Source: Pseudomonas nitroreducens NBRC 12694 (GTDB taxonomy: Bacteria; Pseudomonadota; Gammaproteobacteria; Pseudomonadales; Pseudomonadaceae). From it: 64,000 nt of DNA. The notes beneath the pieces were generated by a model, which was not told the origin of the DNA, did not search any database, and saw only the letters and a list, made by a program, of their open reading frames with translations. The stretch is taken from the NCBI RefSeq assembly GCF_002091755.1, contig NZ_BDAI01000002.1, positions 434,001 to 498,000 of the forward strand. Reading direction: 5' to 3'. The position numbers and the translations under genes were made by a program. Shown here piece after piece: positions 38,402-46,888 of this stretch (positions within the stretch are counted from its first letter, which is position 1; each line of letters starts with the position of its first letter).

Positions 38402-39724
38402 GTGGACGCGATTTCGCAAAGCGTGGGTGCTAGCAGTATCCATACCAGCAAAGGGCAGTCGGATATCCGCAAGCGGGCCATGGCGGTCGGCATCGGCAAC
38501 TTCATGGAGTGGTTCGACTTCGCCATCTACGGCTACTTCGCCGCCGTGATCGGTATGCTGTTCTTCCCCTCTAGCGCGCCGGGCGTGTCGCTGCTGTCAT
38601 CGCTGGCAGTGTTCGCCGTCGGCTTTCTCTCACGGCCCTTCGGCGCGCTGATCCTCGGCCCTGTCGGCGACCGCTTCGGCCGCCGCGCGGTGCTGATCAT
38701 CACGGTGTTCGGCATGGGCGTGTGCACCACCATCATCGGCCTGTTGCCCTCCTATGAGGCAATCGGCATCGCCGCGCCGATCCTGCTGATCGTCATGCGC
38801 TTCATCCAGGGCATGATGGTCGGCGGCGAGTGGTCCAGCGCCGGCATCTACATCGTCGAGAGCGCGCCGTCGAACCGCCGCGCCACCGCCGCCAGCGTGA
38901 TCACCGGCACGGCGGGGCTGGCCTTCCTGTTCGGCACCTTCACCGCGGCGAGCATTTCCTCGGCGCTGGACGATGCGCAACTGGCGGCCTGGGGTTGGCG
39001 CCTGCCGTTCGTGGCGTCCATCGTGATGACCGGCATCGCCGTGTTCATCCGCCGCAAGCTGGGCGATACGCCGGTCTACGAGGAGATGGTACGCCAGCGT
39101 GATTCGCACCAGGTCCACGCGCCGAGCAAGGCCGTGCGCCGCCGCGCCTTCATCACCACCTTCGCCTTCTCCGCGCTGTTTGGCGTCTCGCTGTACTACT
39201 TCATCACCTACGCCAACAACCACCTGGTCAGCACCGTTGGCCTGCCGCGCAGCAGCGCGCTGTGGCTGTGCAGCATCGCGCTGGTGGTCTACGTCATCGT
39301 CAACCCGCTGATCGGCCGCCTCAGCGACAGCATCGGCCGGCGCAAGCTGCTGCTCGGCGCGGCTGCCGCGCTGACGGTTCTCGCCTATCCGATCTTCCTG
39401 CTGCTCAACACCGGCAACCCACTGGCGATCCTGGTCGGGCTGACGGTGATGGGCGTGCTGGTGGCGATCACCGCGGTAATGGACGTGGTGTTGCTGGTGG
39501 AAGTCTTCCCGGCCTCGATCCGCTCCACCGGGGCTGCGCTGGGCCACAACCTGGCACTGGCGATTCTCGCCGGCCCCGGTCCCTTCATCGCCGCGGCGCT
39601 GATCCGCCAGACCGGCGACGCGAATCTGCCTGCGGCTTATCTCGCCGTGGTGTCCCTGGTGTGCCTGCTGGTGCTGTGGAAGACCCTGCCGGAAACCCGC
39701 GACAACGACATCAACCGCTTCTAG
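38402..39724 (+). CDS. MFS metabolite:proton symporter (MHS family)
   Basis: A 440-residue transporter. It has the MHS/KgtP signature: TM1 GIGNFMEWFDFAIYGYFA, then FFPSSAPGVSLLSSLAVFAVGFLSRPFGALILGPVGDRFGRR. It has 12 helices and ends WKTLPETRDNDINRF. It likely imports the substrate or a product-like acid for the following nitrilase. GTG 38402 has GGAG six bases upstream; ATG 38390 is in frame but has no room for a ribosome binding site. Confidence 0.89.
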   Translation: MDAISQSVGASSIHTSKGQSDIRKRAMAVGIGNFMEWFDFAIYGYFAAVIGMLFFPSSAPGVSLLSSLAVFAVGFLSRPFGALILGPVGDRFGRRAVLIITVFGMGVCTTIIGLLPSYEAIGIAAPILLIVMRFIQGMMVGGEWSSAGIYIVESAPSNRRATAASVITGTAGLAFLFGTFTAASISSALDDAQLAAWGWRLPFVASIVMTGIAVFIRRKLGDTPVYEEMVRQRDSHQVHAPSKAVRRRAFITTFAFSALFGVSLYYFITYANNHLVSTVGLPRSSALWLCSIALVVYVIVNPLIGRLSDSIGRRKLLLGAAAALTVLAYPIFLLLNTGNPLAILVGLTVMGVLVAITAVMDVVLLVEVFPASIRSTGAALGHNLALAILAGPGPFIAAALIRQTGDANLPAAYLAVVSLVCLLVLWKTLPETRDNDINRF

Positions 39725-39753
39725 TTCCTTATCACCCGCAGTCAGGAGTCCCC

Positions 39754-40683
39754 ATGACCCGTGTAGCAATCATCCAGGCCGCCGCCGTTCCCTACGAGCC
39801 GATGGCCAGCGTCGAGAAGGCCGGCGGCATCCTGCGCCGCGTGGCGGAGCAGGGCGCCAGGCTGGCGGTCTTTCCCGAGGCATACATCGGCGGCTATCCC
39901 AAGGGCGCCAGCTTCGGCAGCGTGATCGGCAACCGCAGCGGCGCCGGGCGCGAGTTGTACCAGCGCTACGTCGAAGGCGCCGTGGCGCTGGACGGCCCCG
40001 AGCTGGCCGCGCTGGCCGAGTTCGTCGAACAGACCGGCGTGATCACCGTGGTCGGCATCATCGAGCGCTTCGGCCGCACCCTGTATTGCACCGCCGTTAC
40101 TTTGGTGCCGGGGCGTGGGATCGCCGGCTACCACCGCAAGCTCATGCCGACGGGTCAGGAGCGGCTGGTGTGGGGCTTCGGCGACGGTTCGACGATCGAA
40201 CCGGTGAACAGCGAGATCGGCGTGCTGGGCAGCGTCATCTGCTGGGAGAACTACATGCCGGCGCTGCGCCAGGCCATGTTCGCCCAGGGCGTTGAGCTGT
40301 ATTGCGCGCCGACCGCCGATGATCGGCCGTCCTGGGCCAGTTCCATGCAGCACATTGCCCTTGAGGGGCGGGTGTTCGTGCTCTCCGCGTGCCAGGCCAT
40401 CCGCCTGGGCGAGTATCCGCAGCAGCACCGCGAGGCGTTCGGCCTGGACTTCAAGGAAGACGATTACGTGATGCGCGGCGGCAGCATGATCGTCAGCCCG
40501 CTGGGCGAGGTGCTGGCCGGGCCGGTGTTCGACTGCGAGACGGAGCTCTATGCCGACCTCGACATGGGCCAGCTCAACCAGGGCAACCTCGATTTCGACG
40601 TGTGCGGCCACTACGCGCGGCCGGACGTGTTCGAGCTGAAGGTGAATACCGCGCCTTTGCGCCCGGTCACTTTCGAGGGTTGA
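39754..40683 (+). CDS. Nitrilase (carbon-nitrogen hydrolase)
   Basis: A 309-residue nitrilase-superfamily enzyme. The catalytic triad is visible: Glu42 (FPEAYIGGYP), Lys129 (YHRKLMPTGQERLVWG) and Cys163 (VICWENYMP). The surrounding motifs are those of true nitrilases (branch 1), which turn R-CN into R-COOH plus ammonia. The gene sits 29 bases after the MHS transporter, so transport and hydrolysis are coupled. The natural nitrile is unknown. GGAG precedes ATG 39754. Confidence 0.92.
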   Translation: MTRVAIIQAAAVPYEPMASVEKAGGILRRVAEQGARLAVFPEAYIGGYPKGASFGSVIGNRSGAGRELYQRYVEGAVALDGPELAALAEFVEQTGVITVVGIIERFGRTLYCTAVTLVPGRGIAGYHRKLMPTGQERLVWGFGDGSTIEPVNSEIGVLGSVICWENYMPALRQAMFAQGVELYCAPTADDRPSWASSMQHIALEGRVFVLSACQAIRLGEYPQQHREAFGLDFKEDDYVMRGGSMIVSPLGEVLAGPVFDCETELYADLDMGQLNQGNLDFDVCGHYARPDVFELKVNTAPLRPVTFEG

Positions 40684-40691
40684 TCGCCAAT

Positions 40692-40718
40692 GCCCGGTGC
40701 CATCCGGCACCGGGCTTT
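40692..40718 (+). terminator. Intrinsic terminator after nitrilase
   Basis: GCCCGGTGCC (40692-40701) - atcc - GGCACCGGGC (40706-40715), then TTT. It begins 9 bases after the nitrilase stop. Confidence 0.8.
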
Positions 40719-40725
40719 CCCTGCC

Positions 40726-40935
40726 TCAGCGACCCACCCGTTGCTGCAGATGTGCCGGATGGTGCTCGCCGACGCTCTCGATCTGCCGCAGCGCGGCTTC
40801 GATGGCAGCCAGGTCGGTGGAGTCCAGTTCCAGCGTTGCCGCGCCGAGGTTTCCTCCAGGCGATGCCTTGGTGGTGCCGGGAACCGGCACGATCCAGAGA
40901 TGCCGCGCGAACCGCCAGGCGATGGCGATCTACGC
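40726..40935 (-). pseudogene. Aldo/keto reductase C-terminal remnant
   Basis: The minus strand reads about 66 in-frame codons ending in TGA (40726-40728). They correspond to an AKR C-terminus: IAIAWRFA, the hallmark WIVPVPGTTKASPGGNLGAA, then TLELDSTDLAAIEAAL. An in-frame TAG stands right before this piece, no start codon exists, and the N-terminal 270 residues of such an enzyme are absent. It is a truncated remnant. It points opposite to the nitrilase and is not derived from the intact AKR downstream, which ends differently. Confidence 0.7.
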
Positions 40936-41079
40936 GCGCATCACGAGCAGGAAGGACAGAATTGCCCTGCGAAACGTCTGGAATGGGCTTTACTCAAGGA
41001 CTTTCAACATGATTGGACGGCGGCACGCCGGGCCATTCATGAGAGTCCTTCATGATTCCAAACGCGTTTCCCCCCTTAA

Positions 41080-41251
41080 TCGATGGCGCGCGTCAACCTA
41101 CTGCATATCCACCTGGCCAAGGCGCTGGACAATGGCCTGGCCCGCGAGGAGCTGATCCATCACTCACCTGGCTTCCTATTCCGGCGGGCTTTCGACCTCT
41201 ACCGCAGAGGGCTTCGCCCGCCCAGTGTTTGCCGAGCGCGATGCCGCCTGA
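41080..41251 (+). pseudogene. Carboxymuconolactone decarboxylase-like C-terminal remnant, frameshifted
   Basis: The frame HLAKALDNGLAREELI is the conserved CMD-type helix. Right after it the frame breaks, and the expected continuation (ITHLASYSGGLSTSTAEGFARPVFAERDAA, stop at 41249-41251) appears in another frame. A short deletion at about 41155 explains it. Upstream of 41080 the N-terminal part of such a gene is missing. The stop lies 10 bases before the intact AKR gene. Confidence 0.65.
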
Positions 41252-41261
41252 GGAGTACTGC

Positions 41262-42266
41262 ATGGAATACCGTTACCTGGGCCGCAGCGCCCTGAAAGTC
41301 TCGCCCCTGTGCCTGGGCGCCATGATGTTCGGCGGCGAGACCGACGAGCCGACCTCGCGGCGCATCATCGACAAGGCCCGGGAGCAGGGCGTCAACTTCA
41401 TCGATACCGCCGACGTCTACCACAAGGGCCGTTCCGAAGAGGTGGTCGGCCGCGCGGTCGCCGCCCGCCGGGATGACTGGGTGATCGCCAGCAAGTTCGG
41501 CAATGCCCTGGGCGATGGCCCGAACCAGCGCGGCCAGTCGCGCAAGTGGATCTACCAGTCGGTGGAGGACAGCCTGCGCCGCCTGGGCACCGACTACCTG
41601 GACATCCTCTACTTCCATCGCACCGACGTCGCCGCGCCGCTGGAAGAGGGCCTGCGCGCGGTGGGCGAGCTGATCCGCCAGGGCAAGGTGCGCTACTACG
41701 GCCTGTCCAACTTCCGCGGCTGGCGCATCGCCGAGGTGGTGCGCCTGGCCGACCAGCTGGGGATGGATCGGCCGATCTGCAGCGAGCCGCTGTACAACCT
41801 GGTGGACCGCACCGCCGAGGTCGAGCAGCTGCCGGTCGCCGGCCACTTCGGCATCGGCGTGGTGCCCTACAGCCCATTGGCCCGCGGCATACTGACCGGC
41901 AAGTACCGGCCCGGCGCCGAACCGCCAGTGGACTCCCGCGTTGGCCGTGGCGATAAACGCATTCACCAGACCGAATGGCGTCCCGAATCCCTGCAGATCG
42001 CCCAGCGCATCGCCGAGCACGCGGTGGCCCGCGGTACCACGCCGGCCGCGTTCGCCCTGGCCTGGGTGCTGAACAACCCGTTGGTCAGCTCGATCATCGC
42101 CGGCCCGCGTACCGAGGCGCACTGGGACGGCTACCTGCCGGCACTGGACCTGCAACTGACCGCCGAAGACGAGGCCCTGGTGGACAGCCTGGTGCCGCCC
42201 GGCCACGCCTCCACTCCCGGCTACAGCGATCCTGCCTATCCCGTGGAAGGCCGCCCGGCCCGTTGA
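41262..42266 (+). CDS. Aldo/keto reductase
   Basis: A 334-residue TIM-barrel oxidoreductase of the YghZ/Tas group. The catalytic tetrad residues are seen as Asp in INFIDTADVYHKG with Tyr in the same motif, Lys in VIASKFGNA and His in YFHRTDV. The NADPH site is in SSIIAGPRTEAHWDG. GAGGAG precedes ATG 41262. It is followed 22 bases later by the alcohol dehydrogenase gene, so they probably share a transcript. The substrate is unknown. Confidence 0.9.
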   Translation: MEYRYLGRSALKVSPLCLGAMMFGGETDEPTSRRIIDKAREQGVNFIDTADVYHKGRSEEVVGRAVAARRDDWVIASKFGNALGDGPNQRGQSRKWIYQSVEDSLRRLGTDYLDILYFHRTDVAAPLEEGLRAVGELIRQGKVRYYGLSNFRGWRIAEVVRLADQLGMDRPICSEPLYNLVDRTAEVEQLPVAGHFGIGVVPYSPLARGILTGKYRPGAEPPVDSRVGRGDKRIHQTEWRPESLQIAQRIAEHAVARGTTPAAFALAWVLNNPLVSSIIAGPRTEAHWDGYLPALDLQLTAEDEALVDSLVPPGHASTPGYSDPAYPVEGRPAR

Positions 42267-42288
42267 ATCACCTTGAGGAGCAATGCCG

Positions 42289-43332
42289 ATGAAGACCCTT
42301 GGATATGCTGCGCAGAACCCGCAGGACCCGCTCGCTCCCTTCACTTTCGAACGCCGCTCGCTGCGCGACAATGACGTGGCGATGGACGTCCTCTACTGCG
42401 GCGTCTGCCACTCCGACCTGCACCAGGCGCGCAACGACTGGGGCTTCAGCCGCTACCCGATGGTGCCGGGCCACGAGATCGTCGGCCGGGTCAGCGCCGT
42501 CGGCTCGAAGGTCACCCGCTACCGGGTCGGCGACGCCGTGGCGGTGGGCTGCATGGTGGATTCCTGTCAGGTGTGCGATCAGTGCCGCAAGGGCGAGGAA
42601 CAGCTGTGCCGCGAAGGTAACACCCAAACCTACAACGACCGTGACCGCGTGACCCGCGAGGCGACCCAGGGCGGCTACTCCAAGCAGCTTGTGGTGCGCG
42701 AGGAATTTGTCCTGCGCGTGCCGGACGGCCTGGACCTCAGCAGGGCCGCGCCGTTGCTGTGTGCCGGTATCACCACCTATTCGCCGCTGCGCACCTGGCG
42801 CGTCGGGCCGGGCAGTCGTGTCGGCGTGGTCGGTCTCGGCGGGCTGGGACACATGGCGGTGAAGCTGGCGGTCGGCCTGGGCGCCAGCGTCACCGTGGTC
42901 AGCCGCACCGCGAACAAGCGCCAGGATGCCCTGGAGCTGGGCGCGGATGCGCTGCTGGCGTCCTCCGACGCCGCTGCGATGAAGGCCGCCGCCAACGGCT
43001 TCGACCTGATCATCGATACCGTGCCGGTAAAGCATGACCTCAAGCCCTACCTGCCGCTGCTGGACGTGGATGGCACCCTGGTGCTGGTCGGCCAGGTCGG
43101 CCCGCTGGACGAGATCAGCACCGTACCGCTGCTGCTCGGCCGGCGGCGCATCGCCGGCTCGCCCATCGGCGGCATTGCCGAAACCCAGGAGATGCTCGAT
43201 TTATGCGCCAGGAAGAACATCCTGCCGGAGTGCGAGATGATCCGCATGGACGAGATCAATCAGGCCTACCAGCGCATGGAGCGCTCCGACGTGCGCTACC
43301 GCTTCGTCATCGATCTCGCGACGTTGGCCTGA
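42289..43332 (+). CDS. Zinc-dependent alcohol dehydrogenase (YahK/CAD group)
   Basis: A 347-residue medium-chain dehydrogenase. The catalytic zinc ligands are in CGVCHSDLHQ and GHEIVG, the structural-zinc cysteines in MVDSCQVCDQCRKGEEQLC, and the cofactor loop is GVVGLGGLGHMAVKLA, followed by a Ser-Arg-Thr pattern that favours NADPH. It should reduce aldehydes to alcohols. ATG 42289 is eight bases after GAGGAG; an in-frame ATG two codons before has no room for the site. Confidence 0.91.
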   Translation: MKTLGYAAQNPQDPLAPFTFERRSLRDNDVAMDVLYCGVCHSDLHQARNDWGFSRYPMVPGHEIVGRVSAVGSKVTRYRVGDAVAVGCMVDSCQVCDQCRKGEEQLCREGNTQTYNDRDRVTREATQGGYSKQLVVREEFVLRVPDGLDLSRAAPLLCAGITTYSPLRTWRVGPGSRVGVVGLGGLGHMAVKLAVGLGASVTVVSRTANKRQDALELGADALLASSDAAAMKAAANGFDLIIDTVPVKHDLKPYLPLLDVDGTLVLVGQVGPLDEISTVPLLLGRRRIAGSPIGGIAETQEMLDLCARKNILPECEMIRMDEINQAYQRMERSDVRYRFVIDLATLA

Positions 43333-43571
43333 GGCGCCGCGCCGGGCGTTTTCGGTGAGCATGTCGACGGGGAGATAGGCAGGCCGAAACCTCCAGGGCG
43401 GCGCGTAGAATGTGCGGGCCGCTGTTGAGGGGCAGTTGCCCCTCGACGCGGGCCTTGCCCGTGACCGTCGTTGCTGAATCCCAGGCCGTCAGCCCGCCGT
43501 AGGCCGGTAGCCGCAGGTTCAGTCAATCATGCCCGGCGAGCGACGGCACATCGGCTGGCCGCCTGCTGCGC

Positions 43572-44573
43572 CTACAGCGTGACCACCACCTTGCCGAACT
43601 GCTGGTTGGATTCCAGGTAGCGGTAGGCCTCGACGATCTCGTCGAAGGCGAAGGTGCGGGCGATCACCGGGCGCAGCGAGCCATCGGCCAGGCCGGCGAG
43701 AATGTAATCCTCGGCCTCCTGCAGGCGCAGCGGATCTTCGAGTACCTCGTAGACCCGGTAGCCGCGCAGGACCAGCGAGCGACTGAGTACCTCGAAGAGG
43801 GGGAAGGGCGTGGGCTCGGGGCTCAGGCCGCCGTACTCGATGAGGATACCGCCTTCGGCCATGGCCGCGGTCAGCGGTTCGAAGATGGGGCCGCCCACCG
43901 GGTCGAACACCACCCGTACGCCGGCCTTGCCGGAAATATCGAGCAGGCGTGAGCGCAGGTTCTCCTCCTCGCTGGCGATGACCTCGGCGGCGCCGGCCTG
44001 CAGCAGGGCTTCGCGTTTGGCCGACGTGCGGGTCACCGCAATGGGCACCGCGCCTGCGCGACGGGCGATCTGGATGGCGGCCAGGCCGACGCTGCTCGAC
44101 GCGGCGGTGATGACGACGAAATCTCCCTCGCGCAGCCCGGCTACCTGGATCAGCGCGCCATAGGCGGTGAGGTACTGCATCCAGGTGGCCGCGGCGTCGC
44201 TCCAGGCCTGCCCCGGCGGGTTCTTCACCAGGCGGGCTTGCGGGACCACCAGGCGCTCGGCGTGGGTCGGGTCCTGCTGCATCGAGGTCGGCGGCAGAAC
44301 ACTCACCGCGTCGCCCGGCGCGAACCCGCGCACCGCGCTGCCCACCGCCTCGACCACGCCCGTGGCTTCCAGCCCTAGCCCGGAGGGGAACTGCGGGCTC
44401 TCGATGTAGCGATCAGTGCGCAGCAGCGCTTCGGCGCGGTTCAGTCCCAGGGCTTTGACCCGGATGCTGACTTCGTTCACGCCGGGTTGGCGACCCTCCA
44501 CCGGCTCGATGCGCAGGACCTCCGGGCCGCCGAACTGGTGGAAACGCACGGCGCGGGTCTTGATGCTTTCCAT
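43572..44573 (-). CDS. Zinc-independent quinone oxidoreductase-like MDR protein
   Basis: A 333-residue protein of the quinone oxidoreductase/enoyl-reductase group. It has the GroES-like half (QFGGPEVLRIEPVEG..GLNRAEALLRTDRY), the nucleotide fold ITAASSSVGLAAIQIARRAGAVPIAVTRTSAKRE, and no zinc cysteine pattern. It probably reduces quinones or enones with NADPH. It is divergent from the LysR gene at 44679, 105 bases away, which probably controls it. Confidence 0.89.
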   Translation of the reverse strand: MESIKTRAVRFHQFGGPEVLRIEPVEGRQPGVNEVSIRVKALGLNRAEALLRTDRYIESPQFPSGLGLEATGVVEAVGSAVRGFAPGDAVSVLPPTSMQQDPTHAERLVVPQARLVKNPPGQAWSDAAATWMQYLTAYGALIQVAGLREGDFVVITAASSSVGLAAIQIARRAGAVPIAVTRTSAKREALLQAGAAEVIASEEENLRSRLLDISGKAGVRVVFDPVGGPIFEPLTAAMAEGGILIEYGGLSPEPTPFPLFEVLSRSLVLRGYRVYEVLEDPLRLQEAEDYILAGLADGSLRPVIARTFAFDEIVEAYRYLESNQQFGKVVVTL

Positions 44574-44678
44574 GTGATGCTCCCATACGAAATTGATTTG
44601 ACGTAAAGCGACTATCAGCCATGGGTTTCGCCCGATAAATGGCGTATAGAAACACTCAGCCGAAATCAGGAGTTTCGA

Positions 44679-45593
44679 ATGGATCGACTGACTAGCATGG
44701 AAGTCTTCGTTCGCGCGGTGGACCTCGGGTCCTTCGCTGCGGCGGCGGATGCCCTGGAAATGTCCGCGCCCATGGTGGGCAAGCATGTGCGCTTTCTCGA
44801 AGAGCGCCTGGGTGCCCAGTTGCTGCTGCGCAGCACGCGCCGGCAGAGCCTGACCGAGGCCGGGCGGATCTACTACGAACGCTGTCGCGCGCTGCTGGCC
44901 GATGCCGAGGCGGCGGACATCCTTGCCTCCGGTGAGGTGGCCGAGCCGCGCGGCAGGCTGCGGGTGGCCATGCCGGTGCATTTCGGCCGGCGCTGCGTGG
45001 CGCCGGTCCTGCTGGAGCTGGCGCAGCGCTACCCGCAACTGGAGCTGGACCTGCGTTTCAGCGACCGTCTGACGGACCTGGCGGAAGAGCAGATCGACCT
45101 GGCGATCCGCACCGGCGAGCCGCAGCCCAGGGATGGCATCATCGCACGCCGCATCGGCCGGCAGCGCATGGTGGTCTGCGCGGCGCCAGCGTATCTGGCG
45201 GTCCATGGACGGCCGGAAGGCATCGCCGAGCTGGCGGCTCACCGCCTGCTGGTCTACCACCGCTCCGGGCGGATCAACCCCTGGCTGTTTCCTCGCGAGG
45301 GGCAGGCGCCGGAAGAGTTCGCGCCGAGCTCCCGGTTGCGCTTCGACGACCTGGCCGCCATAGCCGATGCGGCCGCACGCGGCATGGGGCTGGCGTGGCT
45401 GCCTTACTGGCTAGTGCGGGAAGTCATCGCGCAGGGCGCGCTGGAGGAGTTGCTGCCAGGGCAGCCGGGTTTTCTCTACGACGTGCACGCGACGTGGCTG
45501 CAGACTACTCAGCTGCCGCGCAAGGTGCGCCTGGCGATCGATGCGCTGGTCGACGTGATACCCGGCCTGGTCATGCCGGCGGGGCAGGAATAG
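44679..45593 (+). CDS. LysR-family transcriptional regulator
   Basis: A 304-residue regulator. The HTH (SMEVFVRAVDLGSFAAAADALEMSAPMVGKHVRFLEERLGAQLL) and a complete effector domain are present. It belongs to the subgroup that activates or represses a neighbouring oxidoreductase gene, here the quinone oxidoreductase divergent from it. AGGAG is 8 bases before the ATG. Confidence 0.9.
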   Translation: MDRLTSMEVFVRAVDLGSFAAAADALEMSAPMVGKHVRFLEERLGAQLLLRSTRRQSLTEAGRIYYERCRALLADAEAADILASGEVAEPRGRLRVAMPVHFGRRCVAPVLLELAQRYPQLELDLRFSDRLTDLAEEQIDLAIRTGEPQPRDGIIARRIGRQRMVVCAAPAYLAVHGRPEGIAELAAHRLLVYHRSGRINPWLFPREGQAPEEFAPSSRLRFDDLAAIADAAARGMGLAWLPYWLVREVIAQGALEELLPGQPGFLYDVHATWLQTTQLPRKVRLAIDALVDVIPGLVMPAGQE

Positions 45594-45620
45594 GGCGGCC
45601 CTGGAGACCGCCCGGCGGCG

Positions 45621-46493
45621 TCATCTGCCCGGCGTGAGTTGCAGGACGCGGTCGCGGCCGCCTTCGGCGAGCAGGTAGCCGCCCTTGCCGTCCGGCACGA
45701 TGGATTGCGGGGCCTTGAGGAACGACAGGATGGTGCGCGGTTCCCCCTTGCCGTCCCATAGCAGCAGGCGGGCACGGTGGGTGGAGTCTTCGCTGATCCA
45801 CAGGCCGCGGGCATCGCACATCAGAAAGGTCGGTTGGTTCAGGCCCGAGAGCAGGATGGGGTCCTTGCCGTCATCGCTGAACTGGTGCACCACACCTTTC
45901 TTCTTCTCGGTGTAGAGCAGTTTGCCGTCGGTGCAGCGGGTGACGGATTCGGTCTCCTGCAGCTTGTCGCGCAGCACGGTCAGCTCGCCGTCGCTCCAGC
46001 GGTAGCGCAGCAGACGGCCATCCTCGCGGCGGTCCTCGATGGCGTAGAGATTCTCGCCGTCGTCCCACAGGCCCTGTACCGACTGGCCCATGAACAGGTC
46101 GGTGATCTTGCCATCCTTGAGTAGTTGCACCGGCCTGCCGTTGGACTCCTGGCTGAACACCCAGCCGCCCTGCGCGGCGATCATGCCGTCAGGCTTGGAT
46201 AGCCCGTCGACCATGATCCGGCGCTGGCCATCGGCGGCGATGCGCAGGATGTTGCCCTTGTCCTTCTTCAGCTCCTGGCTGACCAGCAGGCCGCCATCGG
46301 CAAGCGGCACCAGGGATGCGGCCTTCTGCACGTTCTGGTGCAGAACCGCGACGGACCAGCCATTGGCTGCCTGCACAGGGTAGAAGTCCTGCCAGGCGAA
46401 GAACGCCAGGGCGGCGGCGATGACGAAACTGGTACCGGTCAGCGCCAGGCGGAATAGCGGTCGACGGGACGGGCGCGCGGAGGTCTGGGACAT
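45621..46493 (-). CDS. Membrane-anchored beta-propeller-like protein (SMP-30/gluconolactonase-like fold)
   Basis: A 290-residue protein. One N-terminal helix (LALTGTSFVIAAALAFFAW, residues about 17-35) anchors it, and the rest shows repeated short motifs (DGGLLVSQELKKDKGNILRIAADG, DGMIAAQGGWVF, DGENLYAIEDR, DARGLWISED, DGKGGYLLAEGGRDRVLQL) like a six-bladed propeller. It is probably periplasmic, and no enzyme motif could be fixed. ATG at 46493; the ribosome binding site is weak. Confidence 0.72.
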   Translation of the reverse strand: MSQTSARPSRRPLFRLALTGTSFVIAAALAFFAWQDFYPVQAANGWSVAVLHQNVQKAASLVPLADGGLLVSQELKKDKGNILRIAADGQRRIMVDGLSKPDGMIAAQGGWVFSQESNGRPVQLLKDGKITDLFMGQSVQGLWDDGENLYAIEDRREDGRLLRYRWSDGELTVLRDKLQETESVTRCTDGKLLYTEKKKGVVHQFSDDGKDPILLSGLNQPTFLMCDARGLWISEDSTHRARLLLWDGKGEPRTILSFLKAPQSIVPDGKGGYLLAEGGRDRVLQLTPGR

Positions 46494-46839
46494 GTATCGG
46501 CTGCCAATACAGAGGTGGGCGACACTGGGGCGTTCCTTGTGGTTTTGTGCCTTCCTGGCGTCCAGTGTGCGGGCCGGCATGGTAACCAGACAGTTCATCG
46601 GCGGGCTAGGGCGAAAGGCAGTGATGCTCGTCACGCCGTTGAAGATGCGGACACAGAAGCAATTGTGGTCCGGCCGGCCCTATTGGGACGAATGTGCCGC
46701 GAATGGGTGGCTATCGCTGGGGTAATTGCGGCTGTTTGCCGCGTTTGTGGCTATTTGCCGGCCATGCGGGAGAACTGGGAAGACGGCTTGATGGCCAATG
46801 GCCTACAATTCCTCCGTCCTTTGCTGAGGACAATCCAGA
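46494..46839. other. Intergenic region with no gene recognised
   Basis: About 345 bases between the propeller-type gene and a strong rightward terminator at 46840. A TACAAT hexamer (46804-46809) could be a -10 element, but no convincing -35 at 17 bases was seen. No open frame with a ribosome binding site was found. The purpose of the terminator is thus unexplained. Confidence 0.45.
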
Positions 46840-46881
46840 CGGCTGTTGCGGACAGGAAGTCCGCAACAGCCGTTTTCTTTT
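46840..46881 (+). terminator. Strong orphan rightward terminator
   Basis: CGGCTGTTGCGGAC (46840-46853) - aggaa - GTCCGCAACAGCCG (46859-46872), then TTTTCTTTT. The T-run is on the plus strand, but the nearest plus-strand gene ends more than 1 kb upstream. The loop AGGAA inside ACAGGAAGT resembles an RsmA/CsrA site (A-N-GGA in a hairpin loop). A small RNA ending here is possible. Confidence 0.75.
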
Positions 46882-46888
46882 CTGCGCT

